From assembly GCA_030765525.1 (NCBI GenBank), contig JAVCCK010000031.1:1-64000 (forward strand): a stretch of DNA of 64,000 nt, written 5' to 3'. Source of the stretch: Candidatus Lernaella stagnicola. GTDB taxonomy: Bacteria; Lernaellota; Lernaellaia; Lernaellales; Lernaellaceae. Under the pieces are notes generated by a model. It was given only the letters and a program-made list of their open reading frames with translations, was not told where the DNA came from and did no database searches. Positions 44,201 through 52,798 of the stretch are shown piece after piece. The translations under genes were made by a program, and so were the position numbers. Position 1 is the stretch's first letter; every line of letters begins with the position of its first letter.

Positions 44201-45859
44201 ATGGCTTCGCTACGCGAATCGATCGGACAAATCCGTACCCTGTGGTCCGAGATGGCCACCGGGAAGAAAATTAGCTTCATCTTGATCTTCGCCGTGATGG
44301 CGATCGCTTTTGGCGGGCTCGTTTTGTGGGCCGGTCTGCCGGAGTACAAACTCCTCTACCAAGACGTAACCATCGAAGACGCCAATTCGATTACCACGCA
44401 TCTGGAAGAAAACCGCGTGCGGTACCAGTTGTCCCGCGGCGGTACGGCGATTTCGGTTCCGGCCGAGGATTATTACGAAGCTCGCATGTCATTGGCCAAC
44501 GCCGGCCTGCCCAGTGGCGGCGCCGTCGGCTATGAGCTGTTCGACCGCAAGGGATTGGGCTTGACCGAAGCGCAGATGAAGGTCGCCCACCTGCGTGCTC
44601 TGCAGGGTGAACTCGCCCGCACGATCAAGCAACTCGATCCGGTCGAGCACGCGCGCGTCCACTTGGCCATGCCCAAAGAAACGCTTTTCGTGGAAGACAA
44701 GAAAGAAGCGACCGCTTCGATCGTTTTGAAGCTGGCGGCCAACGCTAAGCTTGACGGGGAACAGGTTGACGGCATCGTATTCCTGGTGTCTTCCAGCGTG
44801 GAAGGGCTCGATCCGGGCAACGTGACGGTGATCGATCACAAAGGCCACGTCTTGTCCAGCACGCGTGATAAGGCGCTGGGCTCCGCGGGCAATTTGGAAG
44901 ATAAGGCGCATAAGCTCGAACGCTCCTTGGAGAGCCGCGTCGAGACCCTCTTGGCCCGCAGCGTCGGCCCAGAGAAAGTCGCCGCGCGCGTGAACGTGAT
45001 GCTCGATCGCCAACAGGTGCAGCGCGTAGAAGAGAAATACGATCCCGACAGCGCCGTTGTGCGCAGCCAGCAGAAGGTGTCGTCCGGGGGGAAGAGCAGC
45101 GAATCGCAGACCTCCGGTTTTCCGGGCGCGAGTAGTAATCTGCCGCAGGACCAGTACTCGGAAGGCACGCAACAATCTTCGGAGAACACCAAGACCCAGG
45201 AAATCGTCAATTACGAAATCAACCGCACGACCGCGACAATCACCGAGCCCTTCGGCGCCCTGAAAATGCTTTCCGTGGCCGTGTTGATCGACGGCACGTA
45301 CGAGGAAGTCGAAAAAGACGGCAAGACGGTCAAGCAGTATGTGCCCCGCACGAGCGACGAAATGCTCACGTACGAAGAGATCGTCAAGAAGATCGTGGGC
45401 TTTACTCTCAGCCGCGGCGACCAGATCGAGATCGCCAACATTCAATTCGTCTCCGAGGCGCTGGGCTTCGAGGAAGTACCGACCAGCCAGCTCGATGTGA
45501 TCATCCGCATCTTGCAGTATGTGTTCGCCGTCGTCGGCGCACTGCTCTTCCTCTTCATTGTCGTGCGGCCGCTGATTCGTTGGCTGACGAGCGAACCGGC
45601 ACTCGAACGCCAGCTTGGCTTGCCCGCCGAAATGCTCGAGGGCGCCACCGTCGGCGAGTTGGAAGAGCGTTACCCGGGGCAGCTTGGCCCGGCGACCGAC
45701 GAAGGGGGCGGGGAAGAGGAATACAAAGAAAGCCTGGCCGAGCGAATGGGTCGCCTGCAGCAACAGAAGGCGGACCTGCTCGAAACCGCGGCGCGAGACA
45801 GGGAGGCCGTGACCTTGATGGTGCGGCGATGGCTGAAGGAAGGGGATAATCATGTCTGA
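44201..45859 (+). CDS. fliF: MS-ring protein FliF
   Basis: The 552-residue inner-membrane ring protein. The first membrane helix is at about 27-48 (ISFILIFAVMAIAFGGLVLW). The ring-building motifs follow (YKLLYQDVTIEDANSITTHL, ARVHLAMPKETLF, VDGIVFLVSSSVEGL). The second membrane helix is near 430-455 (ILQYVFAVVGALLFLFIVV). The C-terminal tail binds FliG. The 3' end overlaps fliG by 8 bp. Confidence 0.97.
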   Translation: MASLRESIGQIRTLWSEMATGKKISFILIFAVMAIAFGGLVLWAGLPEYKLLYQDVTIEDANSITTHLEENRVRYQLSRGGTAISVPAEDYYEARMSLANAGLPSGGAVGYELFDRKGLGLTEAQMKVAHLRALQGELARTIKQLDPVEHARVHLAMPKETLFVEDKKEATASIVLKLAANAKLDGEQVDGIVFLVSSSVEGLDPGNVTVIDHKGHVLSSTRDKALGSAGNLEDKAHKLERSLESRVETLLARSVGPEKVAARVNVMLDRQQVQRVEEKYDPDSAVVRSQQKVSSGGKSSESQTSGFPGASSNLPQDQYSEGTQQSSENTKTQEIVNYEINRTTATITEPFGALKMLSVAVLIDGTYEEVEKDGKTVKQYVPRTSDEMLTYEEIVKKIVGFTLSRGDQIEIANIQFVSEALGFEEVPTSQLDVIIRILQYVFAVVGALLFLFIVVRPLIRWLTSEPALERQLGLPAEMLEGATVGELEERYPGQLGPATDEGGGEEEYKESLAERMGRLQQQKADLLETAARDREAVTLMVRRWLKEGDNHV

Positions 45860-46880
45860 GGAAGCGGTATCCATTTCCACCGGCGCGAGACGGCGCATGA
45901 ACGGTATCGAGAAAGCGGCGGCGCTGTTGATGTTTCTGGGGGAGGATTTGGCCACCGAAGTGTTTCGGGGATTGCAGGAAGACGAGATCCGCCTCATCGT
46001 CTCGGCCATCCCGAAGCTGGGTGACATTACCCCCGACGAAATGCAGAAAGTGCTCGATGAATTCTCCCAGCGGCTTACCGCCGAGGGATACATGAGCAAG
46101 TCGGGCAAGGATTTTATCGAAAGCGTGGTCCACGGCGCGATGGCGCACGACAAGGCGCAATCGGTGTTGCAGCGCCTGGAAGTCGAACAGCAACTCGAGC
46201 AGATTCGCCGTTACGATCCGCGCGCCATCTTCAACCTCATCAAAAAAGAGCACCCGCAAACCATCGCGTTTATTCTCTCGCAATTACCGGCACACACGAC
46301 CGCCGACATCGTCGCCAACCTGCCGGAGGACATGCAGTTTGAAGTTATGAGGCGCATCGCGCGGATGGACTCGGTGCTGCCCGGCGCGCTGGAAGAAGTC
46401 GTCGAAGCCTTGGGTCGTGAATTGTCGACCTTCGCCATCGACGTGGCGGAAACCAGCGGCGGCATCAAACCGGCCGCGGAAATTCTCAACTCCATGAAGA
46501 AAAGCGGCGCGAATGAAATTATGCGCAAGTTGGTGGAAGAGGACCCCGACCTCGCCGAGCAAATCGGACAACATATGTTCGTCTTCGAGGACCTGCTTAA
46601 CGTAGATGATCGCGGCATCCAAATGATCTTGAAGGAAGTCGGCAACGACGACCTCGCTGTCGCCCTAAAGATGGCCAGCGAGGAGGTCAAGATGAAGATC
46701 TTCAAGAACATTTCCAGCCGCGCCGGCGAGATGATCCAGGAAGATATGGAAGCCCGCGGACCGGTGCGTATCTCCGACGTCGAAAAAGCTCAGGGTGTAA
46801 TCGTGCGCGTGGCCCGCCGCCTCGAACAGGAAGGCAAGATTGTCGTATCCGGTCGCGGCGGCGAAGACATGTTCGTGTAA
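45852..46880 (+). CDS. fliG: Flagellar motor switch protein FliG
   Basis: The 342-residue C-ring protein that transmits torque. It has the EHPQT motif (LIKKEHPQTIAFILSQL), the middle-domain segment RRIARMDSVLPGALEEV, and the C-terminal charged face (FKNISSRAGEMIQEDMEARG) that meets the stator. Length is standard. It is translationally coupled to fliF. The partner switch genes fliM and fliN are outside the window. Confidence 0.97.
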   Translation: MSEEAVSISTGARRRMNGIEKAAALLMFLGEDLATEVFRGLQEDEIRLIVSAIPKLGDITPDEMQKVLDEFSQRLTAEGYMSKSGKDFIESVVHGAMAHDKAQSVLQRLEVEQQLEQIRRYDPRAIFNLIKKEHPQTIAFILSQLPAHTTADIVANLPEDMQFEVMRRIARMDSVLPGALEEVVEALGRELSTFAIDVAETSGGIKPAAEILNSMKKSGANEIMRKLVEEDPDLAEQIGQHMFVFEDLLNVDDRGIQMILKEVGNDDLAVALKMASEEVKMKIFKNISSRAGEMIQEDMEARGPVRISDVEKAQGVIVRVARRLEQEGKIVVSGRGGEDMFV

Positions 46881-46900
46881 GAGAAAGGTTGGCGCAGTCG

Positions 46901-47509
46901 ATGTCCGGCAAGAAGATCGAATTCGAACGTTTCGACAACCCGCGGCAAAAGCCCGTCGAGTTAGTTGCCGCGGCTCAGGCGGAGGCGCGCAAAATGGTCG
47001 CCGACGCCAAGCAGGAAGTCGACCGCATCGAGCAGCAAGCCTACGAACAGGGTTTTCAGCAGGGGGAACAAGCCGGCATCAAGATGGGGATGGCATCCGC
47101 GCAACCCAGTGTGGAGGCGATCGCCGCGCTGCTCGAACAACTCAACTCGTTGCTGCTGCAAACCCTGGAGGCCATGGAGCCGGAAGTCATCAAAATCGTG
47201 CAACTCATCGCCGAGCGGGTTATTCATACGAAAATCGCCGGCGACGACCAAGTGCTCGTGCGGGTGGTAAAAGCGGCGATGGCCGAGGTCGACCAAAAGT
47301 GGGACGCAACGGTGCACGTCAATCCCCAGGAATACGAAACCCTGACTTTGCACGTGAACGAATTCGAGCGGATTCGCGACGCCGGCAAGGTGACGCTCGT
47401 GGCCGACGCCGATATTGAACCCGGAGGTTGCCGCGTCGAAACGCCGCAGTCTTTCGTCGACGCCTCGGTGCGACAGGCCTTGGCCAACCTGTTCGAATTC
47501 GAGGAATAG
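46901..47509 (+). CDS. fliH: Export ATPase regulator FliH
   Basis: A 202-residue stator-like regulator of FliI. The N-terminal coiled coil (AAAQAEARKMVADAKQEVDR) and the segment YEQGFQQGEQAGIKMGM carry the spaced Gly/Gln pattern of FliH. The C-terminal domain follows (EVIKIVQLIAERVIHTKIAG, DIEPGGCRVETPQSFVDAS). The ATG at 46901 is preferred over an in-frame TTG at 46889, whose ribosome binding site abuts it. The stop is 2 bp before the fliI start. Confidence 0.94.
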   Translation: MSGKKIEFERFDNPRQKPVELVAAAQAEARKMVADAKQEVDRIEQQAYEQGFQQGEQAGIKMGMASAQPSVEAIAALLEQLNSLLLQTLEAMEPEVIKIVQLIAERVIHTKIAGDDQVLVRVVKAAMAEVDQKWDATVHVNPQEYETLTLHVNEFERIRDAGKVTLVADADIEPGGCRVETPQSFVDASVRQALANLFEFEE

Positions 47510-47511
47510 TC

Positions 47512-48879
47512 ATGCCTCTCGTGCCGCCCTACGACTGGACGCCCGTTATCGAGCACCTGGAAATGGCCGAGGTGTTGGGGGTCAACGGCTTCGTAACCCG
47601 CGTGGTCGGGCTGTTGATTGAAGCTACGGGACCGCGGGCGCCGGTGGGCGGCATCTGCCGCATCTATCCCAAAACCAACGACGGCGGCGAAGGCGACTCC
47701 ATCATCGCCGAAATCGTCGGCTTCGACGACCGCGCCGTGCAACTTATGCCCCTGGAACACATCTACGACATCAGCCCCGGCAGTCGCGTGGAAAAGGCCT
47801 GGCGTAGCCCGACGGTGCCGGTCGGCGAAGGATTCCTGGGCCGCATTATCGATGGTTTGGGCCGGCCGATGGACGACCGCCCGAGGCCGGTGGGCAGCTA
47901 CCGCATGCCGCTATACGGCAAGCCGGGCAACCCGGTGAGCCGCGCTCGCGTCACCAAGCCGTTGGACCTGGGTGTTCGCGCACTCAACGGCCTGTTGACG
48001 GTGGGCCAGGGTCAAAAAATCGGCGTATTCGCCGGTTCGGGCGTCGGCAAAAGCATCCTGCTGGGTATCATCGCCCGCAATACGGCGGCCGACGTCAACG
48101 TCATCGGGCTGGTCGGCGAACGCGGTCGCGAGGTGCGGGATTTTCTCGAACGCGACCTGGGCGAAGAAGGCCGCAAGCGCAGCGTCGTGGTGTGCGCGAC
48201 CTCCGACCGCACGGCGTTGGAACGGGTCCGGGCGGGGTATTTGGCTACGACGATGGCGGAATATTTTCGCGGACAGGGTCTGAACGTGCTGTTCATGATG
48301 GACAGCCTGACCCGTATGGCCATGGCGCGGCGGGAAATCGGCCTGGCCATCGGCGAGCCGCCCACGAGCAGAGGTTACACGCCCAGCGTCTTCGCCATGA
48401 TGCCCAGCTTGCTTGAGCGCATCGGCAACGACGACCGCGGCGGTTCGCTGACCGGCATTTGTACTGTTTTGGTCGAGGCCGACGACATCAACGACCCCAT
48501 CGGCGACGCAGCGCGCTCCATCCTGGATGGGCACGTGTTTCTGAGCCGCGACCTGGCCGAGCGCAACCATTACCCGGCCATTGACGTGCTGGGCAGCACC
48601 AGCCGCGTGATGAACGACGTGGTCCCCGAAGAGCACAAGATGTGGGCCGCGTGGCTGCGCGAAACCTTGGCGGTGTACACCGAAGCCGAGGATTTGATCA
48701 ACATCGGCGCGTACGAAAGCGGGGCGAATCCGCGCATCGACTACGCGATTACGGTTATCGACCAAATCAACGCGTTTTTGCGGCAGGGCATTTTTGAAAA
48801 GGTGGACATGACCCAAACGCAGGCGGGCTTGGCGCGCATCTTCAAGACCAATCCGCCGCCGTGGGTCGAGGCGGAATAG
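47512..48879 (+). CDS. fliI: Flagellar export ATPase FliI
   Basis: A 455-residue F1-beta-like ATPase that energises type III export. Walker A is GVFAGSGVGKSILLG, Walker B is NVLFMMDSLTRMA, and the family motifs GLIEATG-like (GLLIEATGPRAPVG) and GEPPTSRGYTPSVFAMMP are present. The ATG at 47512 has GAGGAA upstream and matches family length; an earlier in-frame start would run into fliH. It is followed at once by fliJ. Confidence 0.97.
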   Translation: MPLVPPYDWTPVIEHLEMAEVLGVNGFVTRVVGLLIEATGPRAPVGGICRIYPKTNDGGEGDSIIAEIVGFDDRAVQLMPLEHIYDISPGSRVEKAWRSPTVPVGEGFLGRIIDGLGRPMDDRPRPVGSYRMPLYGKPGNPVSRARVTKPLDLGVRALNGLLTVGQGQKIGVFAGSGVGKSILLGIIARNTAADVNVIGLVGERGREVRDFLERDLGEEGRKRSVVVCATSDRTALERVRAGYLATTMAEYFRGQGLNVLFMMDSLTRMAMARREIGLAIGEPPTSRGYTPSVFAMMPSLLERIGNDDRGGSLTGICTVLVEADDINDPIGDAARSILDGHVFLSRDLAERNHYPAIDVLGSTSRVMNDVVPEEHKMWAAWLRETLAVYTEAEDLINIGAYESGANPRIDYAITVIDQINAFLRQGIFEKVDMTQTQAGLARIFKTNPPPWVEAE

Positions 48880-48880
48880 G

Positions 48881-49351
48881 GTGGCCGGCACGTTTCGACT
48901 ACTGGCTCTGTTGCGGGTGCGTCGAATTGTTGAGGATCGCAAGAAGCGGGACTTCGGCGCCGCGGTGATGGAACTGACGCGCGCACGAGCCGCTCAACAG
49001 GCTGAGGAAGACGCGTTGCGACGGGCCCAGGACGATTACAACGAATGCGCGGTGGGGGCGGTCGGTATCGAGGTGCTGCGCCTGCATGAGGCATTTATCC
49101 TCAAGCATCGCATCGAATTGGGTTACAAGCAGTTGCAGGTTCGCGACGCACAGCGCGAGGTTGAGAGCAAGCGGGAAGAACTGATGGAAGCCACGCGGCA
49201 GCGGGAAGTCGTCGACAAATTGCACGAGAAATTCCGCCGCCGCGAAGAGTACGAACGGAACAGGCAAGAAGAAAAGGCACTCGCCGAAACGGCGATAGGG
49301 CAGTATGCGCGGCGCTTGCGGGCGTCGAGCGAGGGAGACGGTCATGAGTAG
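48881..49351 (+). CDS. fliJ: Flagellar export stalk protein FliJ
   Basis: A 156-residue, almost entirely coiled-coil protein in the fliJ position (FRLLALLRVRRIVEDRKKRD, then HRIELGYKQLQVRDAQREVE). FliJ acts as the gamma-subunit-like stalk of the FliI ring. The GTG at 48881 starts 1 bp after the fliI stop. Its end overlaps the motE-like gene by 8 bp. FliJ sequences are weakly conserved; order and coiled-coil content carry the call. Confidence 0.9.
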   Translation: MAGTFRLLALLRVRRIVEDRKKRDFGAAVMELTRARAAQQAEEDALRRAQDDYNECAVGAVGIEVLRLHEAFILKHRIELGYKQLQVRDAQREVESKREELMEATRQREVVDKLHEKFRRREEYERNRQEEKALAETAIGQYARRLRASSEGDGHE

Positions 49352-49943
49352 GGGAATCACGCGAAACAAACTGACACGAACGTGCCTGGCGGCGCTGATC
49401 GTTGTGCTGATGGCGGCGGCGATCGTTACGGCCGCCGACGATGAAGATAGCGACGAAGACGCTTCCCAAAACGCGCTGCGTAAAGCCCTGGGGTACAACC
49501 CTAACGAAGCCAAGGATCCTACGCCGCAAGTCGCGCCGGTTGTCGTGCCGGAAATGGATATCAAGCCGCCGCCCGAGGAAGAACGCGCCACGTATTTGCG
49601 GGCCAACATGGAGCGCATCCAGGCCGAAACCAGCAAGCTGCAGGCGCTCAAGCAGGAGATAGAAAAGGAGTTGGAGGAACTCAAAAAGGTGCGCGCGGAA
49701 ATCGATCAGCGGCTGGCGAAAGAGGATGCCGAAACCGCTGCGAAAATTCAAAAGCTCATCAAGATATACGACAAGATGCCGATCGAGAAGCTTGCCGGAG
49801 TGCTCGCGCTTCATCCCGAAGATCTGCGAATCAAATTGCTTTACCACATGAAGGAAAAGCGAGTCAGCGAACTCCTGGCCAACATGGAACCGGCCGCGGC
49901 AGCTAAGATCTCTCAACAATTGCTGAATAAAAAAACGAAATAG
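49344..49943 (+). CDS. motE: MotE/FlbB-like flagellar protein
   Basis: A 199-residue protein with an N-terminal hydrophobic segment (LTRTCLAALIVVLMAAAIVTA) that is an anchor or signal peptide. A long coiled coil comes next (about 80-135). The C-terminal domain is of MotE/MgtE-N type (IEKLAGVLALHPEDLRIKLL, KRVSELLANMEPAAAAKIS). MotE-family proteins chaperone the MotC stator-scaffold protein or stabilise stators at the P-ring. The ATG at 49344 overlaps fliJ. No motor stator genes are nearby. Confidence 0.85.
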   Translation: MSRGITRNKLTRTCLAALIVVLMAAAIVTAADDEDSDEDASQNALRKALGYNPNEAKDPTPQVAPVVVPEMDIKPPPEEERATYLRANMERIQAETSKLQALKQEIEKELEELKKVRAEIDQRLAKEDAETAAKIQKLIKIYDKMPIEKLAGVLALHPEDLRIKLLYHMKEKRVSELLANMEPAAAAKISQQLLNKKTK

Positions 49944-50023
49944 CCTGCTCGCCCGCCGTTGGTTGGCAAACCAAATTGTTTGGTGGCATAGTATCCTCAT
50001 TCTGAATATTCGAGGATCGTCCC

Positions 50024-52681
50024 ATGGTTTGTTTTCGCTCATGGAAGGGCCGCGAGCGGTTTCCGGTACGTCGAATTTACGGAGCCGCTGTCGTCTTGGC
50101 TTTTGTCGTCGTTGTTTTTAGTTTTTTCGCCGGCTGCGGTCGCGGTTGGCGCGGCGAATCCAGAGCGCCCGCTCAGCACACTTTCACGCTTGTGCAACGC
50201 GATGGCAGTTGGTGGTTTCAAACCCCCAGCGGTAAGCCCTTCGTTTCACTGGGCGTCAATCATCTCGAGCCGGTGTTGATTTGCTCGGAAAGCAACCGCG
50301 ACCTGTTCGCCGCCAGGTTCGGCGACGACTTGATCGGACCGGGCGGTAAACCCAACCTGAAAGGCCGGGCAGCTCGGGCTTGGGTCACCGACGGCATGCG
50401 GCAAATACGCAGTTGGGGTTTCAATACCCTGGGACTGCATAATCCGCTGCCACAAACCGAAATGCCTTACGTGGCGAAGTTTCGCCCGGCGCCGGTCAAC
50501 CACATCACCGAACCCCGAGAATTCTTGGACCCCTTCGCGCCGGATACGGCAAAGAAATACAACCGTCACGCGCGTTGCTGGTGCCGGAAGTTCCAGAACG
50601 ACCCGCACATTCTGGGCATCAGCTTCGTCGACATGCCCTGGTGGCAAACGCCCGCCGACCGCCTGCATCCCTGGGTGGATTACCTGCGTCAACTACCCGC
50701 CGGCGCGCCGGGGAAAAAGCGATGGCTCGACGCGCTGCGAAAGCAGTATGCCGACGCCGCACAAGCCGCCGCGACCTACGGGGTTGAAGACGCGACTTGG
50801 AAGGCGTTGGCCCATCGCCGCGAGTGGCCGGACCTCGGGCGTCCGTCGTTGGCCTACCGTGACAGCCTCGCGTTCTTGCCGGAAATCGCCGACGCCTGGT
50901 ACGGCCTGCAAAGCGCGGCGATTCGCGCCTGCGACACGGGACACTTGATTTTCGGCGACAAGCTGATCGGCGGGCCCGGCATGCCCGAGTGGCTCGACCC
51001 GATTTTGGCCAAGCACGTCGACGTGATTTACATCCAATGGTACGACTTCGCGGAGAACCAACTGCCCCGCCTGCGCCGGCTCTATGAGCGCACCGGCAAG
51101 CCGATCCTGCTGGGCGATTCGTCGTTTTCCTGCCCCCACGAAAAACTACCCGATCCCAAAGGTACGCGCGTGGAATCACCCGCGGCGGTGGGCGAGGCGT
51201 TCTACCACTACCTGCAAACGGTAATGGCCGAGCCGTATGTGGTCGGTTGGCATCACTGCGGGTACATCGAGGGCTCGCCGGACCTGAAGAAGTTTCACCG
51301 GTTCTACGCCCAACAAAGCGGTTTTCTGCGCGCCGACGGCACTCCGTATACGGAGATTGTCGACCGCGTAACGGCGGCCAATCATCGCGCGTTTGCGTGG
51401 CATGAAGCGGCAAGAGCCATGGCTCTCAACGACCCGGACGAAGAGCCGGCCGCCGCGCCGATTTGCGACACAGAAGAAACCGAGCTGTACGACTTGGCGC
51501 GGATTGGCGAGCGGATATTCAACGTGGGTCATTTCAAGAAACTCGCCCTTACCACGCCGAAGAAGAATATCTCGTGGATCGAAACCGACGCGGGTGTCGT
51601 GGTGATCGATGCGGGGTATCGCGTCACAGCGAAGCTTGCCGCGAAACTGATTCGGGAGACCACCGACAAACCGATTCGCTTCCTGATCTACACGCACCAT
51701 CACAGGACCCAGGTGGGGGGTGCGCCTGTGTTGGTCGAGCCCGGGACGCAGGTGATCGCCCACGAGAACCTAGTGGCCGAGTTCGACTTGGCTGTCGAGC
51801 GCGCGCCGTTCATGCGGCGGCTCAATTCCATCCAGTTTGATATTTCCGAGCGCGAGACCGATGGTCTGCCGCAATTTGTCTACCCTGACATCACGTATCG
51901 GAATTCCTACTATTTCGAATTGGGCGGCGTGCGTTTTGAGCTCTACCACGTCGAAGGCGAAGCGGCTGATTACACCGTCGTCTGGCTGCCCGCCGAGCGC
52001 GTCGTGTTTGTGGCGGATTTGCTCAGCATGGGAACACCCATGGTGGCAAGTCCCATGAAGCGAGTTCGCGACGAGGTAAAGTGGCGCCAGGCGCTGGAAC
52101 TGGTGCGCGATTTGCGGCCGCGGGTTTTGGTCGATTCGTCGCTCAGCCCGCTGTGCGACCCTGCCGAGATTGACGAAGCGCTCGGTGTGTACATCGGTTA
52201 TCTGAACGCGCTGCATCGAGATGTGATCGAGGCAATGAATCGCGGCGATTCGTTGGAGGAGACGCTGCGGCGGGCGACGCTGGCGCCGCATCTGCGACAT
52301 AGCCCTTGGCTGCGCGATCGCTACGGAAAGCACGAATTCAACGTGCGGGGGCTCTATCACCGGTATTCGGGATGGTTCGACCAAAACGGGAGCCACTTGA
52401 ACTCCGCGCCGTCGAAAGCCCGCGCGGCCTCGTTCATCGAGCAAATGGGGGGCGGTGAAAACGCGTTGGCCAAAGCCCGGCAATTGCGGCCGAGCCAACC
52501 GGCGCTGGCGTTGGAGTACCTCGACCTGTTGATCGCCGCCGGGGACCATGCCCAGGCGGCTCACGGTCTCAAAGGCGAGATACTGCTGTCTTTCTCCGAA
52601 GTGTATCGGCACAGCATCGTGGCCAACATGTACCGCCGTTTGGGCAAAAACGAGCGCGAAAAAGCCGCAACCACCAAATAA
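50024..52681 (+). CDS. Lipoprotein fusing a glycoside-hydrolase-like domain to a degenerate alkylsulfatase-type MBL domain
   Basis: An 885-residue exported protein. A hydrophobic segment ends in SFFAGC (Cys38), giving a probable lipoprotein. Residues about 50-470 resemble TIM-barrel glycosidases of the agarase type (PFVSLGVNHLEP, QIRSWGFNTLGLHN, DVIYIQWYDF, PILLGDSSF). Residues about 490-740 match the metallo-beta-lactamase fold of alkylsulfatases, and the last 140 resemble their dimerisation domain (VRGLYHRYSGWFDQNGSHLN). The zinc motif HxHxDH is changed: His558-His-His560-Arg-Thr562-Gln563, so the Asp and last His are missing. It lies in the same orientation between motE and fliK, 80 bp after motE. 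Activity is unknown. Confidence 0.85.
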   Translation: MVCFRSWKGRERFPVRRIYGAAVVLAFVVVVFSFFAGCGRGWRGESRAPAQHTFTLVQRDGSWWFQTPSGKPFVSLGVNHLEPVLICSESNRDLFAARFGDDLIGPGGKPNLKGRAARAWVTDGMRQIRSWGFNTLGLHNPLPQTEMPYVAKFRPAPVNHITEPREFLDPFAPDTAKKYNRHARCWCRKFQNDPHILGISFVDMPWWQTPADRLHPWVDYLRQLPAGAPGKKRWLDALRKQYADAAQAAATYGVEDATWKALAHRREWPDLGRPSLAYRDSLAFLPEIADAWYGLQSAAIRACDTGHLIFGDKLIGGPGMPEWLDPILAKHVDVIYIQWYDFAENQLPRLRRLYERTGKPILLGDSSFSCPHEKLPDPKGTRVESPAAVGEAFYHYLQTVMAEPYVVGWHHCGYIEGSPDLKKFHRFYAQQSGFLRADGTPYTEIVDRVTAANHRAFAWHEAARAMALNDPDEEPAAAPICDTEETELYDLARIGERIFNVGHFKKLALTTPKKNISWIETDAGVVVIDAGYRVTAKLAAKLIRETTDKPIRFLIYTHHHRTQVGGAPVLVEPGTQVIAHENLVAEFDLAVERAPFMRRLNSIQFDISERETDGLPQFVYPDITYRNSYYFELGGVRFELYHVEGEAADYTVVWLPAERVVFVADLLSMGTPMVASPMKRVRDEVKWRQALELVRDLRPRVLVDSSLSPLCDPAEIDEALGVYIGYLNALHRDVIEAMNRGDSLEETLRRATLAPHLRHSPWLRDRYGKHEFNVRGLYHRYSGWFDQNGSHLNSAPSKARAASFIEQMGGGENALAKARQLRPSQPALALEYLDLLIAAGDHAQAAHGLKGEILLSFSEVYRHSIVANMYRRLGKNEREKAATTK

Positions 52682-52731
52682 ACCGCAGAAACTTCAGTCC
52701 TTTTCACCTTCATGAGCCACTGCTGGGCCCT

Positions 52732-52746
52732 TGGCACGAAAAGCGC
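52732..52746 (+). promoter_or_regulatory. Weaker sigma-54 promoter candidate before fliK
   Basis: TGGCAC (52732-52737), five bases, GCGC (52743-52746). The -24 box is perfect and the essential -12 GC is kept, but TT of TTGC is replaced by GC. The distance to the fliK ATG (about 50 bp) is suitable. It would allow fliK-flgD-flgE to be driven separately from the upstream fusion gene. Confidence 0.5.
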
Positions 52747-52798
52747 AATGTTTTTACCCAGAGTAGCGCAAATCCAGAGGAAAGGAGGTGAATATGGA

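Noticed and set aside
44489-46153. A 554-codon open frame on the minus strand opposite fliF and fliG
   Set aside because: It is a shadow of high-GC third-codon positions in two clear flagellar genes. Its sequence has no family likeness and no ribosome binding site.
51600-52150. Active alkylsulfatase or beta-lactamase
   Set aside because: The fold matches, but two of the residues of the HxHxDH zinc motif are replaced, so an activity claim is not supported.
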